A program made the position numbers and the translations under genes. Under the pieces are notes generated by a model. That model saw only the letters and a program-made list of their open reading frames with translations. It did no database searches and was not told the origin of the DNA. Of a stretch of 64,000 nt of DNA, positions 24,974-35,326 are shown piece by piece (within the stretch, counting starts at the first letter, position 1; every line of letters begins with the position of its first letter). The stretch comes from Meloidogyne chitwoodi. Lineage: Eukaryota; Nematoda; Chromadorea; Rhabditida; Meloidogynidae. Where the stretch lies: positions 1,922,001 through 1,986,000 of the forward strand of contig JACZZP010000004.1 of the NCBI GenBank assembly GCA_015183035.1, read 5' to 3'.

Positions 24974-26535
24974 TTAAATATTTAATAAATCTGTAGATAT
25001 AGAGGGGCTATAATCTAAATGTTGAACAATTGTTTTAACTTTAAATTCAACTCTTATTTTTTCAAATTCTCTTGAAAATGAAAGCAAAAAAGACATATGA
25101 AGAATAGCCAAAATCCATTCTGCTACCTTTAAATATTTTTTAAAAAATATTTAAAAAGTGATCAAACAAACCGCTGAGAGGCAATGAAGGCCATAACCCT
25201 TAATAATAATTTTTTAAATTTAATAATTAAATTGTTTTAAATAAATAATTTTTAATAATTAAATAATCGAAAAATATTAAAATACAGGCATAGGTGAAAA
25301 TTTTCTGTTCCAAGGTCTCGGTGTTGGCAAATCTGGATAGTAACTATGAAAAGTAAGAGAAGCTGACAAACCAAGAAAGAAGGCTTTAAAAAAATTTTTA
25401 AATTTAAAAAAATAAAAAACCAATAAAAAAACAAAAAGTTGAAGATATGGCAATTCCTAATCGAATATAAACAATTCTTTTTCCAACAAATTTTGGAAAC
25501 ATTTTAAAAACAATAAATGATTGAATTAACATATAAATACATCCACTCCCAAAACTGAGAAAAGCTCCTAATTTAAATAAAAAAAATTTTTTATTTAACC
25601 AAAATCCGTGTTTTAAATTTATTTCTTAAGGTAGAAGAGTGTTAATGTAGTAAAAGTTTTTGACCATTTTAAGCTCTGAAGTTTAATTTTTTTGGATATA
25701 TTAACACCAAAGTGTATTTGCTACTAGCAGAGCATTTATTTATGTATTGGTAAAAACATAGCACTGAACTAACCGAAAGGGAAGTCTGAGGTTATTTTTC
25801 TCTAAATATTTTTAAGAAAAATTTTCTAAAATTTACCAGTTAAATGAATTTTTAAAACAGCAGTTTCTTGAAAATTAGCAACGATAAACATTCCTAAACC
25901 TCCTAAAAGACCAGCAAATAATGAAAAACGATTGGTTATAAAAAGTATTTGTTCTTCAAAATCAGAATTTTGGCAAAGCAGTTCAGCAACCAAATGATAC
26001 CTTTAAATAAAATCTAAAAAATTTAAACGGTTTTGTCAGAGTTATTAATTTATTTTTAATAAAGAACACCTTTTGATTGTGTCAAATGAATATTTTTAAA
26101 TAAATGTAAAATTAAATAATAAAATCAAAAAATATTTTAATCATTTATTTTGAATATTTAATTATTTTTATTAAATAGGTATATAATTTTAATTTAAATT
26201 AAATAAAACCTTAATATAACAATTAATGCAATAAAGAAAGCAGATATATTCAAAAACATTGAAAATAAACAAGATTCAGGCCTAGAATCGCCAGATGATG
26301 AAATATAAGGAAAAACAGGGTCAACATCTCCACGCCAGACAGAAAAGGCATAAGTTATAACTTTAAAAAAATATTTATTAAATAAAAATAAAAACAAAAT
26401 AAACCTAGCATTGCAACAAAATTTATTGAAAAGAAAACAGGCAAATGCCCAGCTCCAATACTATTTTAAAAAATAATCAATAAATAAAAATAATTATTTT
26501 TACCGTCCCATTTGAAGTAAATATCTTTCCAACAT
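24974..26535 (-). CDS. DRAM/Frag1-type six-pass membrane protein, 271 aa, eight exons
   Basis: Exons, in transcript order: 26504-26535, 26405-26460, 26210-26360, 25837-26000, 25433-25567, 25286-25383, 25172-25198, 24974-25126. They join in phase to 271 residues. Family hallmarks are GDVDPVFPYISSSGDSRPES (first loop), SCLFSMFLNISAF (second membrane helix), FITNRFSLFAGLLGGLGMF and VANFQETAVLKIHLTGAF (third and fourth), and HCLSAVAEWILAILHMSF near the C-terminus with REFEKI in the cytoplasmic tail. Six membrane segments are visible. DRAM proteins sit in lysosomal or endosomal membranes and modulate autophagy in vertebrates; that role is inferred here. One exon is only 27 bases (GYGLHCLSA), supported by the phase on both sides. 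The short first exon is supported by phase and by the IGAGHLPVFF that follows. Confidence 0.9.
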
Positions 26536-27034
26536 TTAAAAAAAATTAAAATATTCTTTGAAATTAAGAAAAAATTTTTAGAAATTTTAAAATAAATTTT
26601 TTATTTGTTTAGATGCCCGATTTAAATTTTAAAATTTATTGAAGGAATTTATAGCTATTAGTTGAATTAATAAAAATTGAAATATTTTGTGTTAAAAGTC
26701 AAATACTTTTAAATTGAAATAAATATTTATGACAACTGTTGACATTCTTTTTTTAATAAATTTGTCGTTTGGACATTTTGAAAATTAAAATTTATTTATT
26801 TATTCCAGATGGATATTTTATTATACAGAGAAACAAAAAAGAAAAGAGTATATAAATTAATATTTTCTCTAACCAATAACTAGAAAAATATTAATTCTTC
26901 ATACTCACCTTAATTTTTTTTTAAATTCCACCAAAAATATTTGCCTTTATTTTTTTAATAAATTTATAAAAAGAAATTAATTTTATTATAATAAAATTGG
27001 TACAATTTTATTTAAATTATTATAGAGAAAATAA
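26536..27034. other. Spacer between DRAM gene and peptide remnant
   Basis: AT-rich with no ORF encoding the family signal peptide. This absence is why the peptide-like sequence that follows is called a remnant. Confidence 0.5.
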
Positions 27035-27085
27035 ATACAGAGGACTTTCACGGAGTGGAGCTGGACATAAAGATGGAAATTGAAT
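27035..27085 (+). pseudogene. 5'-truncated remnant of a secreted-peptide gene
   Basis: In the frame aligned to the gene at 63134, this reads KYRGLSRSGAGHKDGN then stop, matching the KRYSGPAWGGVGH...KDSN end of that peptide. From here to about 27375 the sequence is almost the same as the 3' flank of the 63134 gene (63311-63605), with only scattered differences. No signal-peptide coding sequence or family promoter box lies upstream. A TTATTATAG acceptor-like site lies just before, but no donor exon is visible. It is best explained as the 3' half of a duplicated peptide gene. Confidence 0.72.
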
Positions 27086-27560
27086 AAATTGAAAAAATAT
27101 TTAATAAATGTTTTTAAGAATTAAATATTTAAAAAATCTTTACAATCCTTTTCTTTTTTATTTAGTATTTTTTAGGGATTTAAAATTTAAAGTAAATACA
27201 AACAAATTAGTTAAACTAAAATTGTCTTATTTTTAATAAAAACTATAATATTTAAATAATTTATTTATTCTAAAATAAAATCATAAATTTATATAAATCT
27301 ATTAAATAAAAAGAAAATATATATTAATATCAAATAATTTTATAATAAAAAATAGATCAGATGAATGTTGCTAATATTATAGTAATATATGTTGATTAAA
27401 AGATCAATTTTTATGTGAATTGTATTTTCTGTGTATTTTAATTTAATTTGATTTGCAAAATACTATTATCTTTTTTTAATTCTAAATTTAGTAAATTAAA
27501 ATAAAAAAATATTTTTTAAAATTGAATAAACAAAAATATCATTCATCAAAACACAAAAAT

Positions 27561-27587
27561 GGCATATTTAAATGATTTAAAATATTC
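27561..27587 (+). promoter_or_regulatory. Family upstream box (TATTTAAATG)
   Basis: GGCATATTTAAATGATTTAA, about 55 bases before the 27622 start codon. It corresponds to the box before the other peptide genes, with ATTT in place of CCTTC after the core. Confidence 0.6.
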
Positions 27588-27621
27588 AAATTATCAAAAA
27601 ATAAATTAATTAAAATAAAAA

Positions 27622-27774
27622 ATGTTATCCAAATCAATTAATAATTTAATAATATTTTTAATTATATTAATTATTAATTTAATATTTTTAATTATTCCAT
27701 TTGTTGAATCTGGCAAGAAACCTCCAAGTAAAAGTAATCCTATTGGAAATGGAGGTCCTCATGGCTATGAATAA
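27622..27774 (+). CDS. 16D10/CLE-like secreted peptide, 50 aa (copy A)
   Basis: Single exon of 50 residues. Residues 1-30 start MLSKSINNLIIFLI and form a long hydrophobic signal peptide ending IPFVES. The predicted mature peptide is GKKPPSKSNPIGNGGPHGYE. The order (signal peptide with SI-NLII, ...FV-S, then GKKP...NP.G) follows the 16D10 effector of root-knot nematodes as recalled, a CLE-like ligand mimic secreted into plant roots. The product is identical to the genes at 34601 and 35430. It carries the family upstream box and lies in the left inverted arm. Its function is inferred from the family only. Confidence 0.85.
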   Translation: MLSKSINNLIIFLIILIINLIFLIIPFVESGKKPPSKSNPIGNGGPHGYE

Positions 27775-28367
27775 AGTGAAAATTGATTCAAAATATTTTA
27801 AAAATAAAAATAATATTTAAATTAATAAATAAAATAATTCTTTTCTTTTCTTTCTATTTTTTTAAATAATAATTTAAATATATTTCATTTTCTTTAATTT
27901 TTGGAAAATAAATATTTAATAAATAAATATATTCTTTTATTATTTTTAAAATTGAAAAGAGTCCTCTACTTAATTAAATAAAATATAAGTAAATTAATAA
28001 ATAAATATTTTATTAAAAATTTAATTTCAATTATTACCTATTTTATTTTTATAATTTTAATTATTTAAATGTCTTAAAAATAAAATTTTGGTATTTTTAA
28101 AACAAAAATAATTATTTTTGTTCATAACTAATTTAAAGATAATTTTAATTAAATGGATAAAATAATATTATTATGAAAAAGAGAGAGAGAGAAAGGAGAG
28201 TAATTTTTTCAAATAAAAAAAAATATATTTAGGTATAAAAAATTAAGTTATTATTAATATAAATGGATGGTAAAAAGATATTTTTGTGGTTCTCTGTAAA
28301 TATTTGTTAACACAAACGGTATATTAAAATATTAATTAAAATAAAAATAATTTTTAATTTAATTTAA

Positions 28368-30570
28368 TTAATTAAGAATTAAAGCAATTCTTAATTTCAT
28401 TTTCATCATTCTACTTAAATTTTTAAGTTCAAATTTCAATTTTCCATTTTCTTTTATAATTATAGAACCTTCTTCAGCCAAAAGTGGTGAACACATTTTT
28501 AATCGAGGAAATAAATAATTTCCAAATTCTTAAAAAATATTAAATTAAAATAAATAATTTACCATCTTCAACAATAATTTCAAAATTTCTATTAGCAAAA
28601 TATTCAAAAAGCAAAGTTTGTCCTTTTTTTGTTTCAAAAATTTTTAAATAACTATCTCCAACAGCTATTAAACAATTTTCATAATTTACAGAATTTTGGT
28701 TAATTCCATTTTGTTCCCATATTTCGCCATCTCTCTTTTTTAAAAAATAAATAATTATTTATTTTAATTTATTGGCCAATTATTTATTTTTGTAAAACCC
28801 CAAATTTGATTAACATAAAAAGAAATTAAAATTAAATAAAATAATTAGAAAATATTTTTTTAAATATTTTTCTATTATTCTAATAACTTTCCCCTATTTA
28901 TCCAAAAATTAAATTTCTTTTAGCTAATTTCCACTAATTTCCCTTGTGTTTATAAAATTAATTTTAAATATTAATTTACTTTAAATTCTTCATTATTTAA
29001 TTCCTTTTGTTTATTACATCCAATTTGAGGTAATTCTGCATTTTTAATTAATTTTAAGCCTTTATAAGCTAAAGGAATAGAATCTAAAGATATCCATTTT
29101 GGTATATCAGAATATTGTTCTGCTATATGAATACGATTAATTACTTTAGCAGGCAAAATAAATGAAATTATCTTTTTTTAATTATTTAAAAATTAAATTA
29201 AAATTAAAAAAAACCTTCATTAAAACATTTAAAACTCTAGGAGGATTAACAATAATAACTTGTTTTAACATTTCAGAATAATAAGACATTAAAATATTAA
29301 CACGAGCCTAATTAAATTATTATTTAAATAAAAAATAAAATTACCTCAAAAATTCGATTTATAGGTGAAAGAGGATTAACATATTGAAGTATTGACATGT
29401 ACTAATTTAATTAAAATTAATATTTTTATTTAATTTTTAATTACTTGCATATCAAAAATTGCTACTCCATAAGATCTTTTACCACATTTTTGTTCATATT
29501 CTAATAATAATTTTAAAAAATATTCAATAGCACGAAAAAAACATAATAAAAATTCTCCTGCTCTTATTGCTTTTGATGCCTAAATTAATTAATTAATTAA
29601 ATATTAAAAATAAAAATATATTCTATCCCAATAAGAATTTATAATATATTTTCTAATATTTTACAGATAATTATTTCTCTTTCAATCTTCGAACTATCCG
29701 AATATGTTTAATTCTTTTGTTTGAATCTTTAACATATTTAACAGCTAAATTTATCTTATCTCTAGTTTTTTGTTATCTCTAACTTTCAATTATCCCAACG
29801 ATTGAGATATCTTCTAAAAGCTAATTAAATAATTTTTTTATTAAAAATAATTTTAAAAAATTTAATTAACCTTTATTGCATCCTTAACTCCCATTTCTAC
29901 AAAAACAAGTCCATTATCAAAAGAATTAACCCAATCAGAAGTTGGTTTGCTTTGAGCAAATATACCATAATAATGAAGCATATCAGACTTTAAATAAAAA
30001 TTATCAAATGCTTCGGGCCCTTAAAAATAATTAAAAAAAATTAAATATATATTAATTTGTATATATTCTCTTACTATCTAAACCTAAAGCTTTTTTATTT
30101 TTGAAATATTCATTGAAAGCTTCAGCAGAACGTTGAGGGCTCTAAAAATTGATGATATATTTATTTTTTATTTTTATTAATTTTGAATAAATAAAACCTT
30201 TTCACAAAATTAAATTAGGAATATATTTTAGAAGAATCTCTATCTTATCCCACTTTTTAAAAAATAAAAAATTTGGATTAAGATAAGTAATAAATGAGAG
30301 AGTAATTATTTAAGTGAAGAGTTAGAGATATGTCAATAATTATCTCTATATAAAATAAATATTGGAATAAGTAAGGAATATAAAATAAAAAAATAATTTT
30401 GGAATAACTGGGAATGTAATAATAAATAATAATAATTAATTACAAAAATAATTACTTAACTCATCATAAGCTTCTAACCAACGATCTAGATTAAAATCAG
30501 TACTTTCAGGTTCAGTCAATTTATCACCTAATAAATCTTTAAATTGTTGACGTAGTTCAGCCCGAGACAT
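28368..30570 (-). CDS. CRAL-TRIO and GOLD domain protein (SEC14-like), 377 aa, nine exons
   Basis: Exons, in transcript order: 30461-30570, 30075-30139, 29871-30019, 29445-29579, 29345-29401, 29215-29307, 28980-29171, 28563-28734, 28368-28528. All junctions close in phase. Residues 1-60 are the helical CRAL-TRIO N-terminal region (NLDRWLEAYD, SAEAFNEYF). Residues about 70-250 form the lipid-binding lobe: YGVAIFDMQ, LKQVIIVNPPRVLNVLMK, ILPAKVINRIHI. The C-terminal 110 residues form a GOLD-like beta domain (LKIFETKKGQTLLFEYFA and LAEEGSIIIKENG). Such proteins bind and move lipids or help secretory traffic, as in the C. elegans ctg genes. The gene lies between the two inverted peptide-gene arms. 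The acceptor chosen for exon 2 (AGAG|CCCTCAACG) was set by reading frame. Confidence 0.88.
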
Positions 30571-31209
30571 TTTTAATTTTTTTTTAAATTTTAAAAAATT
30601 TATTTTTTAAAAAAATAATTTAAATTAGCAAAAATAAAAATAAATTAAATAAAAAAAAGAATTAATTTTCTTCTTCTTTTTAAAAAAATGTTAAAAAAAG
30701 AGAAACACATTAATGATCATTAAATTAAATAAAAAAGAAAATCATTATTTTATTTGCTTGATTTATTTTAAAAATATTTTCTTTAAAATAAACTAAAGGA
30801 TTTTATTTTTATTTTTCTTCTTCTTCAATTATTTTCTTTTCTTCTTTAAATATTTATAAAAGAATATTTTGACCTAAATATTTTTATTAAAAGCAAAATC
30901 ATCTTTTAAATTATTGAAAGAATATTTATATTTATTTGCGTTATTTCAAGAAAATTAAGAAATAAAAATATTTTAATCTTAAAATTTTAAATAAAAATCC
31001 TAAAATAGACAATTTTTAATAAAATATTTTGGTAAATTATTTTTAAAATATTTTTTATTATAACTTTACTGATATTTGAAAATAAATAAATTTTTAAATT
31101 CAATTGATGATATTTTTATAAAATTTCACAGCTTTAAAGGTTTTCAATTGTTATACCATTTTAATTATTCCATCACCGATGAATGTTTTTTTCTTTTTTA
31201 TTAATATAA
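30571..31209. other. Region upstream of the CRAL-TRIO gene
   Basis: AT-rich, with no exon found. It is bounded on the right by the mariner-like element. Confidence 0.5.
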
Positions 31210-31211
31210 TA

Positions 31212-31945
31212 CAGGGTGACACAAAAGTCGTTAGCTCCAACTTATTCTCATAACTTTATTCAAAATTATGTTATCTTGATAAAACAAAGATAATATGATA
31301 GAGAACTAAATAGGAAATAAGATTTATCAAGAGTTTAGGAAATTCCGACTTTCTGGTTTGATACAGGGCTGAACGTATGAATGAAAATTTTTGATTCCAG
31401 CTCGCACCTCTTTTTGTGTTTCAAAAATTATAAAATGAGAATGGATTAAGGGATTGACTTAATTTTTTTTTAGAATTTAGAGGGATCTCTGTTCTTCAAA
31501 AATAATTAAATAACAAATTTTTTAGCTTAGGATTTGGAGAGATATAAATTTTCGCGCAACACTCCCAAAATGAAAAATTTTCTATCTCCACAAACTCGAA
31601 TTACATCTACTCACAGCCTTCCATGCAAGAAGTACAGTTTTCATATTAAAAATTCGTCCGGCTCGCAGGTATGCTCGATTGATTTCTTTTGAGATCTCAT
31701 CAATCTGTCTTCTCATTATTGAGATAATGGAAGTGAATTTTTGGGGAGGAAATGGAATTTTTTTAGTTGTTACCTTACAGATATTGCAACAACTTCTGTT
31801 ATGCCCAACTAAATAATCCCAAAGTTTGTATAATGATAGAGAATTAATAAATCTACAAAATGAATATAAATTTGCTAGAAATTATAAATAATGAACTAAA
31901 AAAACTTTAATTAAATTGGATTGTAACGACTTTTGTGTCACCCTG
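31212..31945. mobile_element. Non-autonomous mariner/Tc1-like element, 734 bp
   Basis: Perfect 22-bp terminal inverted repeats starting CAGGGTGACACAAAAGTCGT are flanked by TA on both sides (31210-31211 and 31946-31947). TA duplication and CAGGGTG ends are typical of mariner-like elements. No ORF of useful length is present, so it is non-autonomous. Near 31364, CAGGGCTGAACG inside it resembles the end of the hAT MITE at 15494, but no partner end was found. Confidence 0.88.
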
Positions 31946-32225
31946 TATAATAGGATTTAAAAAGAATTACTTCTTCTTTACACAAATTAATTAATTAATT
32001 AAATATATAAATTTATTAAAATTTAAAATATATATACTAATTTTATTATCTATTATTATTTTAATATTATTACATAAATATTATATTTATTTAATTAGAA
32101 AAAAGAAAATACACAAAAAAGGAAAGAAATAAAGAGAGAAAGAGAAAATATTATTATTTTTTAAATATTCTTTTTATTTTTATCTTTTTTCCATTTTTTT
32201 AAATTCGAAAATTATTTTTAATAAA

Positions 32226-32369
32226 TTAACCATTATGATAGTCAGGAGAAGAAGGTGCTTTGATTCCTCTCTCTTCTGGATGGTCTTTAGTTTCAAATGA
32301 ATTAATTAAATTAATTAATAATACAAAAATAAATATTAAAATTAAATAATTATTAATTAAATTAAACAT
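32226..32369 (-). CDS. Small secreted peptide, 47 aa, possible IDA-like tail
   Basis: Single exon of 47 residues. Residues 1-24 (MFNLINNYLILIFIFVLLIN) are a signal peptide resembling, but not matching, the 16D10-like family. The mature part, FETKDHPEERGIKAPSSPDYHNG, is hydrophilic, with a possible basic cleavage at EERG. The ending APSSPDYHN loosely resembles the PPSAPSxxHN core of plant IDA peptides, which some root-knot nematodes are reported to mimic; this is a weak, visual similarity. A close version of the family upstream box (GGGTATATTTAAATTGATTT on the minus strand) lies 60-75 bases upstream. It is therefore probably co-regulated with the 16D10-like genes. Confidence 0.72.
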   Translation of the reverse strand: MFNLINNYLILIFIFVLLINLINSFETKDHPEERGIKAPSSPDYHNG

Positions 32370-32420
32370 TTTTCTTTAATTTTTTAAAAAAGAAAAATAT
32401 ATTTTAATTAAAATAAAATA

Positions 32421-32443
32421 TTTAAATCAATTTAAATATACCC
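32421..32443 (-). promoter_or_regulatory. Family upstream box before the 32226 gene
   Basis: On the minus strand GGGTATATTTAAATTGATTT, very close to GGGGTATATTTAAATGCCTT before the 43361 gene. It supports shared control with the main peptide family. Confidence 0.5.
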
Positions 32444-33369
32444 TCAAATATTAATTTTTTTTTAATTTTAATGACGTAATAATTAAAGATTTATAAAAAT
32501 TTACCAAATTAAGAAATATAAAAAATTTTTTATTATAATTTTATTTAAACAAATGATTTTTTTATTTTATTTTAAAAAATTAAAATAAATTATTTTAAAT
32601 TAACATTTGTTTAAATAAAAATTGCCAACGGTAAAATTAATTCAATAATAAAAATTTAATTTTATTATTTTAAATTAATTGAAAAAAATTTTTTAGAATT
32701 TTAAATTATAGATAATTTATAGCTAAATATTTTTTATAAATAAAATATATAAATTAATTATATAAATAATTTAGTTAATTAAAAGGTGATTATTCTCATT
32801 AATTTATAAATTAGAAAATAAATTTAATAATATATTTAATTTTACTAATATTATTTATTTATTAAAAATAAACTCAATTTTTGAGCTTATCCTCTAACTA
32901 GGGAAATTAATTTTAAATTAGATTTTCTACAAAAATCAAAAATATAATCTACATTATTTAAATTTATGTCTCTCATAAGCATTTCCAGTCAGAACCGATG
33001 ACTTTAGAATAAATTTTTAAAATTTAAAAATCTTTATAAAAATTAAATGTTTATATTTTTTAGTTAAAATTCCCTTTTTTTAATTTTTTAAATTTTAAAT
33101 AAAAATATTTATTTATTTAAAATTAAAGTACCTATATTGAAGAAATACCCTCATAAAAATATATAATAATAAATATTTATATATTTATTTAATTTTTATC
33201 AAAATAAATTTAAAAAATTATAAAATATTTTTCAAATTTATTTATTAAAAAATCATTTAGCAATTAAATAATTAAATGTTTTTATTTTTGTCAAAAATTA
33301 AATTATTTTTTACTTAAATATTTAATTAAAAAATATTATTTTTTTTTAACAAAATTATTTAGAATATTT
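32444..33369. other. AT-rich intergenic, no gene seen
   Basis: No exon on either strand. It ends at the left target duplication AAATAATT (33370-33377) of the next element. Confidence 0.5.
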
Positions 33370-33377
33370 AAATAATT

Positions 33378-34040
33378 GGCGTGCCGAAACTTACAGACCG
33401 AACTTTGCAGACCGACATTAGAGTATAAAAAATTTAGGGAAAAATAAAAAAATGGGTGATCTTTCAAATTACTCAACCTATTAATACAAAAGAATCTGAT
33501 ATTCATTTTTTACAACAACGTACGGTCTGTACCTCCATTATGCCCCCATCATGTAATCAGCAAATGAGCGAAAACCGTAGAGCGAGCAGGGGAGATGGCA
33601 TTGCCTGGCGCTGTTCGCGCAGGCATCAGGGATCTTCTCGATGCAATAAGACAAGCACTCCGTCATGGATCGTTTCTTGCCAATTCAAATTTTGAATCCA
33701 AACAGTATTTATTACCTAGTTAACAATTGATATTCTTTTTGATTTTTAAACTTTTTTACCTAAAAATAGTGAAATCTGTGTTTTTTTAAATAGTGATAAA
33801 ATGATAAGGATTAGTGATAAGAAAAAACTGATATCAGATTCGTAATCAGCGACCTCGATAACCCCTAAAAACATGTTTTTACTATGTCACTGCGATCATT
33901 TGGGGGTGGCGCCCCAATTGCTGATGATCACCAATTTTTTTTATTTTTCCCTAAATTTTTTATACTCTAATGTTGGTCTGCAAAGTTCGGTCTGCAAAAT
34001 TCGTTATCTGCAAGTTTCGGTCTGCAAGTTTCGCACCACC
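33378..34040. mobile_element. Merlin-type element remnant, 663 bp
   Basis: Flanked by perfect 8-bp duplications AAATAATT at 33370-33377 and 34041-34048. The ends are inverted repeats of about 100 bp starting GG (GGCGTGCCGAAACTTACAGA on the left), containing repeated TTGCAGACCGA and TTAGAGTATAAAAAATTTAG. Inside is a frameshifted fragment of a Merlin-type transposase N-terminus (33520-33723). It shares the motif ACGAATCTGATATCAG with the element at 14200. Confidence 0.85.
33520..33723 (+). pseudogene. Merlin transposase N-terminal fragment, frameshifted
   Basis: One frame reads C..IMPPSCNQQMSENRR then RGDGIAWRCSRR; the next frame continues ALRHGSFLANSNF then QYLLPS and stop. Eukaryotic Merlin transposases have, in this order, a cysteine pair, DGxxWRCR, and SIRxGSFFxxSxL. 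The order and spacing match, with one frame change between the two parts. The catalytic region is absent. The assignment is by eye from family knowledge. Confidence 0.65.
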
Positions 34041-34600
34041 AAATAATTTCCTTATTTTATATAAAATTATTTTTAAATAATTATTTAATTTTAAAAATAC
34101 AAAATAAAATATACCTACTTTTTAGTTTATTAAAAATTATTAAAATTATCATCATTAAAAACATTTTATAATATTTGTACCTATAATTATTGGCCTTAAC
34201 AGAAACTCTCTCTATATCAGAATAAAAAATAATTATATTTAAATTAGTTATGAACAAAAATAATTATTTTTGTTTTAAAAATACCAAAATTTTATTTTTA
34301 AGACATTTAAATAATTAAAATTATAAAAATAAAATAGGTAATAATTGAAATTAAATTTTTAATAAAATATTTATTTATTAATTTACTTATATTTTATTTA
34401 ATTAAGTAGAGGACTCTTTTCAATTTTAAAAATAATAAAAGAATATATTTATTTATTAAATATTTATTTTCCAAAAATTAAAGAAAATGAAATATATTTA
34501 AATTATTATTTAAAAAAATAGAAAGAAAAGAAAAGAATTATTTTATTTATTAATTTAAATATTATTTTTATTTTTAAAATATTTTGAATCAATTTTCACT

Positions 34601-34753
34601 TTATTCATAGCCATGAGGACCTCCATTTCCAATAGGATTACTTTTACTTGGAGGTTTCTTGCCAGATTCAACAAATGGAATAATTAAAAATATTAAATTA
34701 ATAATTAATATAATTAAAAATATTATTAAATTATTAATTGATTTGGATAACAT
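34601..34753 (-). CDS. 16D10/CLE-like secreted peptide, 50 aa (copy B)
   Basis: Inverted duplicate of the 27622 gene, with the same 50-residue product: signal peptide, then GKKPPSKSNPIGNGGPHGYE. Its upstream flank, including the family box at 34789-34814, is also conserved. Identity over coding and non-coding sequence alike implies a recent duplication or gene conversion. Confidence 0.85.
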   Translation of the reverse strand: MLSKSINNLIIFLIILIINLIFLIIPFVESGKKPPSKSNPIGNGGPHGYE

Positions 34754-34788
34754 TTTTTATTTTAATTAATTTATTTTTTGATAATTTG

Positions 34789-34814
34789 AATATTTTAAAT
34801 CATTTAAATATGCC
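34789..34814 (-). promoter_or_regulatory. Family upstream box (TATTTAAATG)
   Basis: Inverted copy of the box at 27561-27587, about 52 bases before the start codon of copy B. Confidence 0.6.
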
Positions 34815-35326
34815 ATTTTTGTGTTTTGATGAATGATATTTTTGTTTATTCAATTTTAAAAAATATTTTTTTATTTTAATTTACTAAATTTAGAATTAAA
34901 AAAAGATAATAGTATTTTGCAAATCAAATTAAATTAAAATACACAGAAAAGGCTTTTTCAAAATACTTTTTTCGATAAAATATTCATAAATATTAATTGC
35001 CAATAAATTTTTTGCATATATCTTACCATTAATCTAAATTTAAATTTTTATTTTAATTTAATTTATTGCTTCACTTATAAATGATATATTTATAAATAAT
35101 ATTTTTTAGTTGTGTTTTTATTTTTCATTTATACTGAATAAACAATTTATTATATATTTATTTTTATATTTTGGGGACAATTCAATTAAATGAAATTTTA
35201 ATGAAAAATTAAATAAAATAAAAATTGTTTTATTTAAATTATTTGACATAATCTTTTTTTGTTGTTAATTTAAAATTTTAAGAGAAAGGAATGTATAATA
35301 TATTTAATGGTAATTTGATTATATTT

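Larger units (their letters stand above)
27427..28137. repeat. Left arm of a 0.7-kb inverted repeat carrying a peptide gene
   Basis: This segment and 34241-34951 are nearly identical inverted copies of about 711 bp each. Each contains one full copy of the 50-residue peptide gene with 5' and 3' flanks. A third, shorter direct copy is at 35327-35708. Confidence 0.88.
34241..34951. repeat. Right arm of the 0.7-kb inverted repeat
   Basis: Inverted, nearly identical copy of 27427-28137, starting near TTTAAATTAGTTATGAAC and ending at ACACAGAAAA. It carries the minus-strand peptide gene copy B. The arms enclose about 6.1 kb with the CRAL-TRIO gene, a mariner element, a peptide gene and a Merlin remnant. 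Confidence 0.88.

Noticed and set aside
29640..29830. GC-richer stretch in a CRAL-TRIO intron
   Set aside because: Stops in all minus-strand frames; the flanking exons join in phase without it. It may be an old insertion.
30180..30260. Possible extra exon of the CRAL-TRIO gene (reads WDKIEILLKYIPNLIL on the minus strand)
   Set aside because: It ends in a stop, and joining exon 1 directly to exon 2 at AGAG|CCC gives an unbroken, sensible domain.
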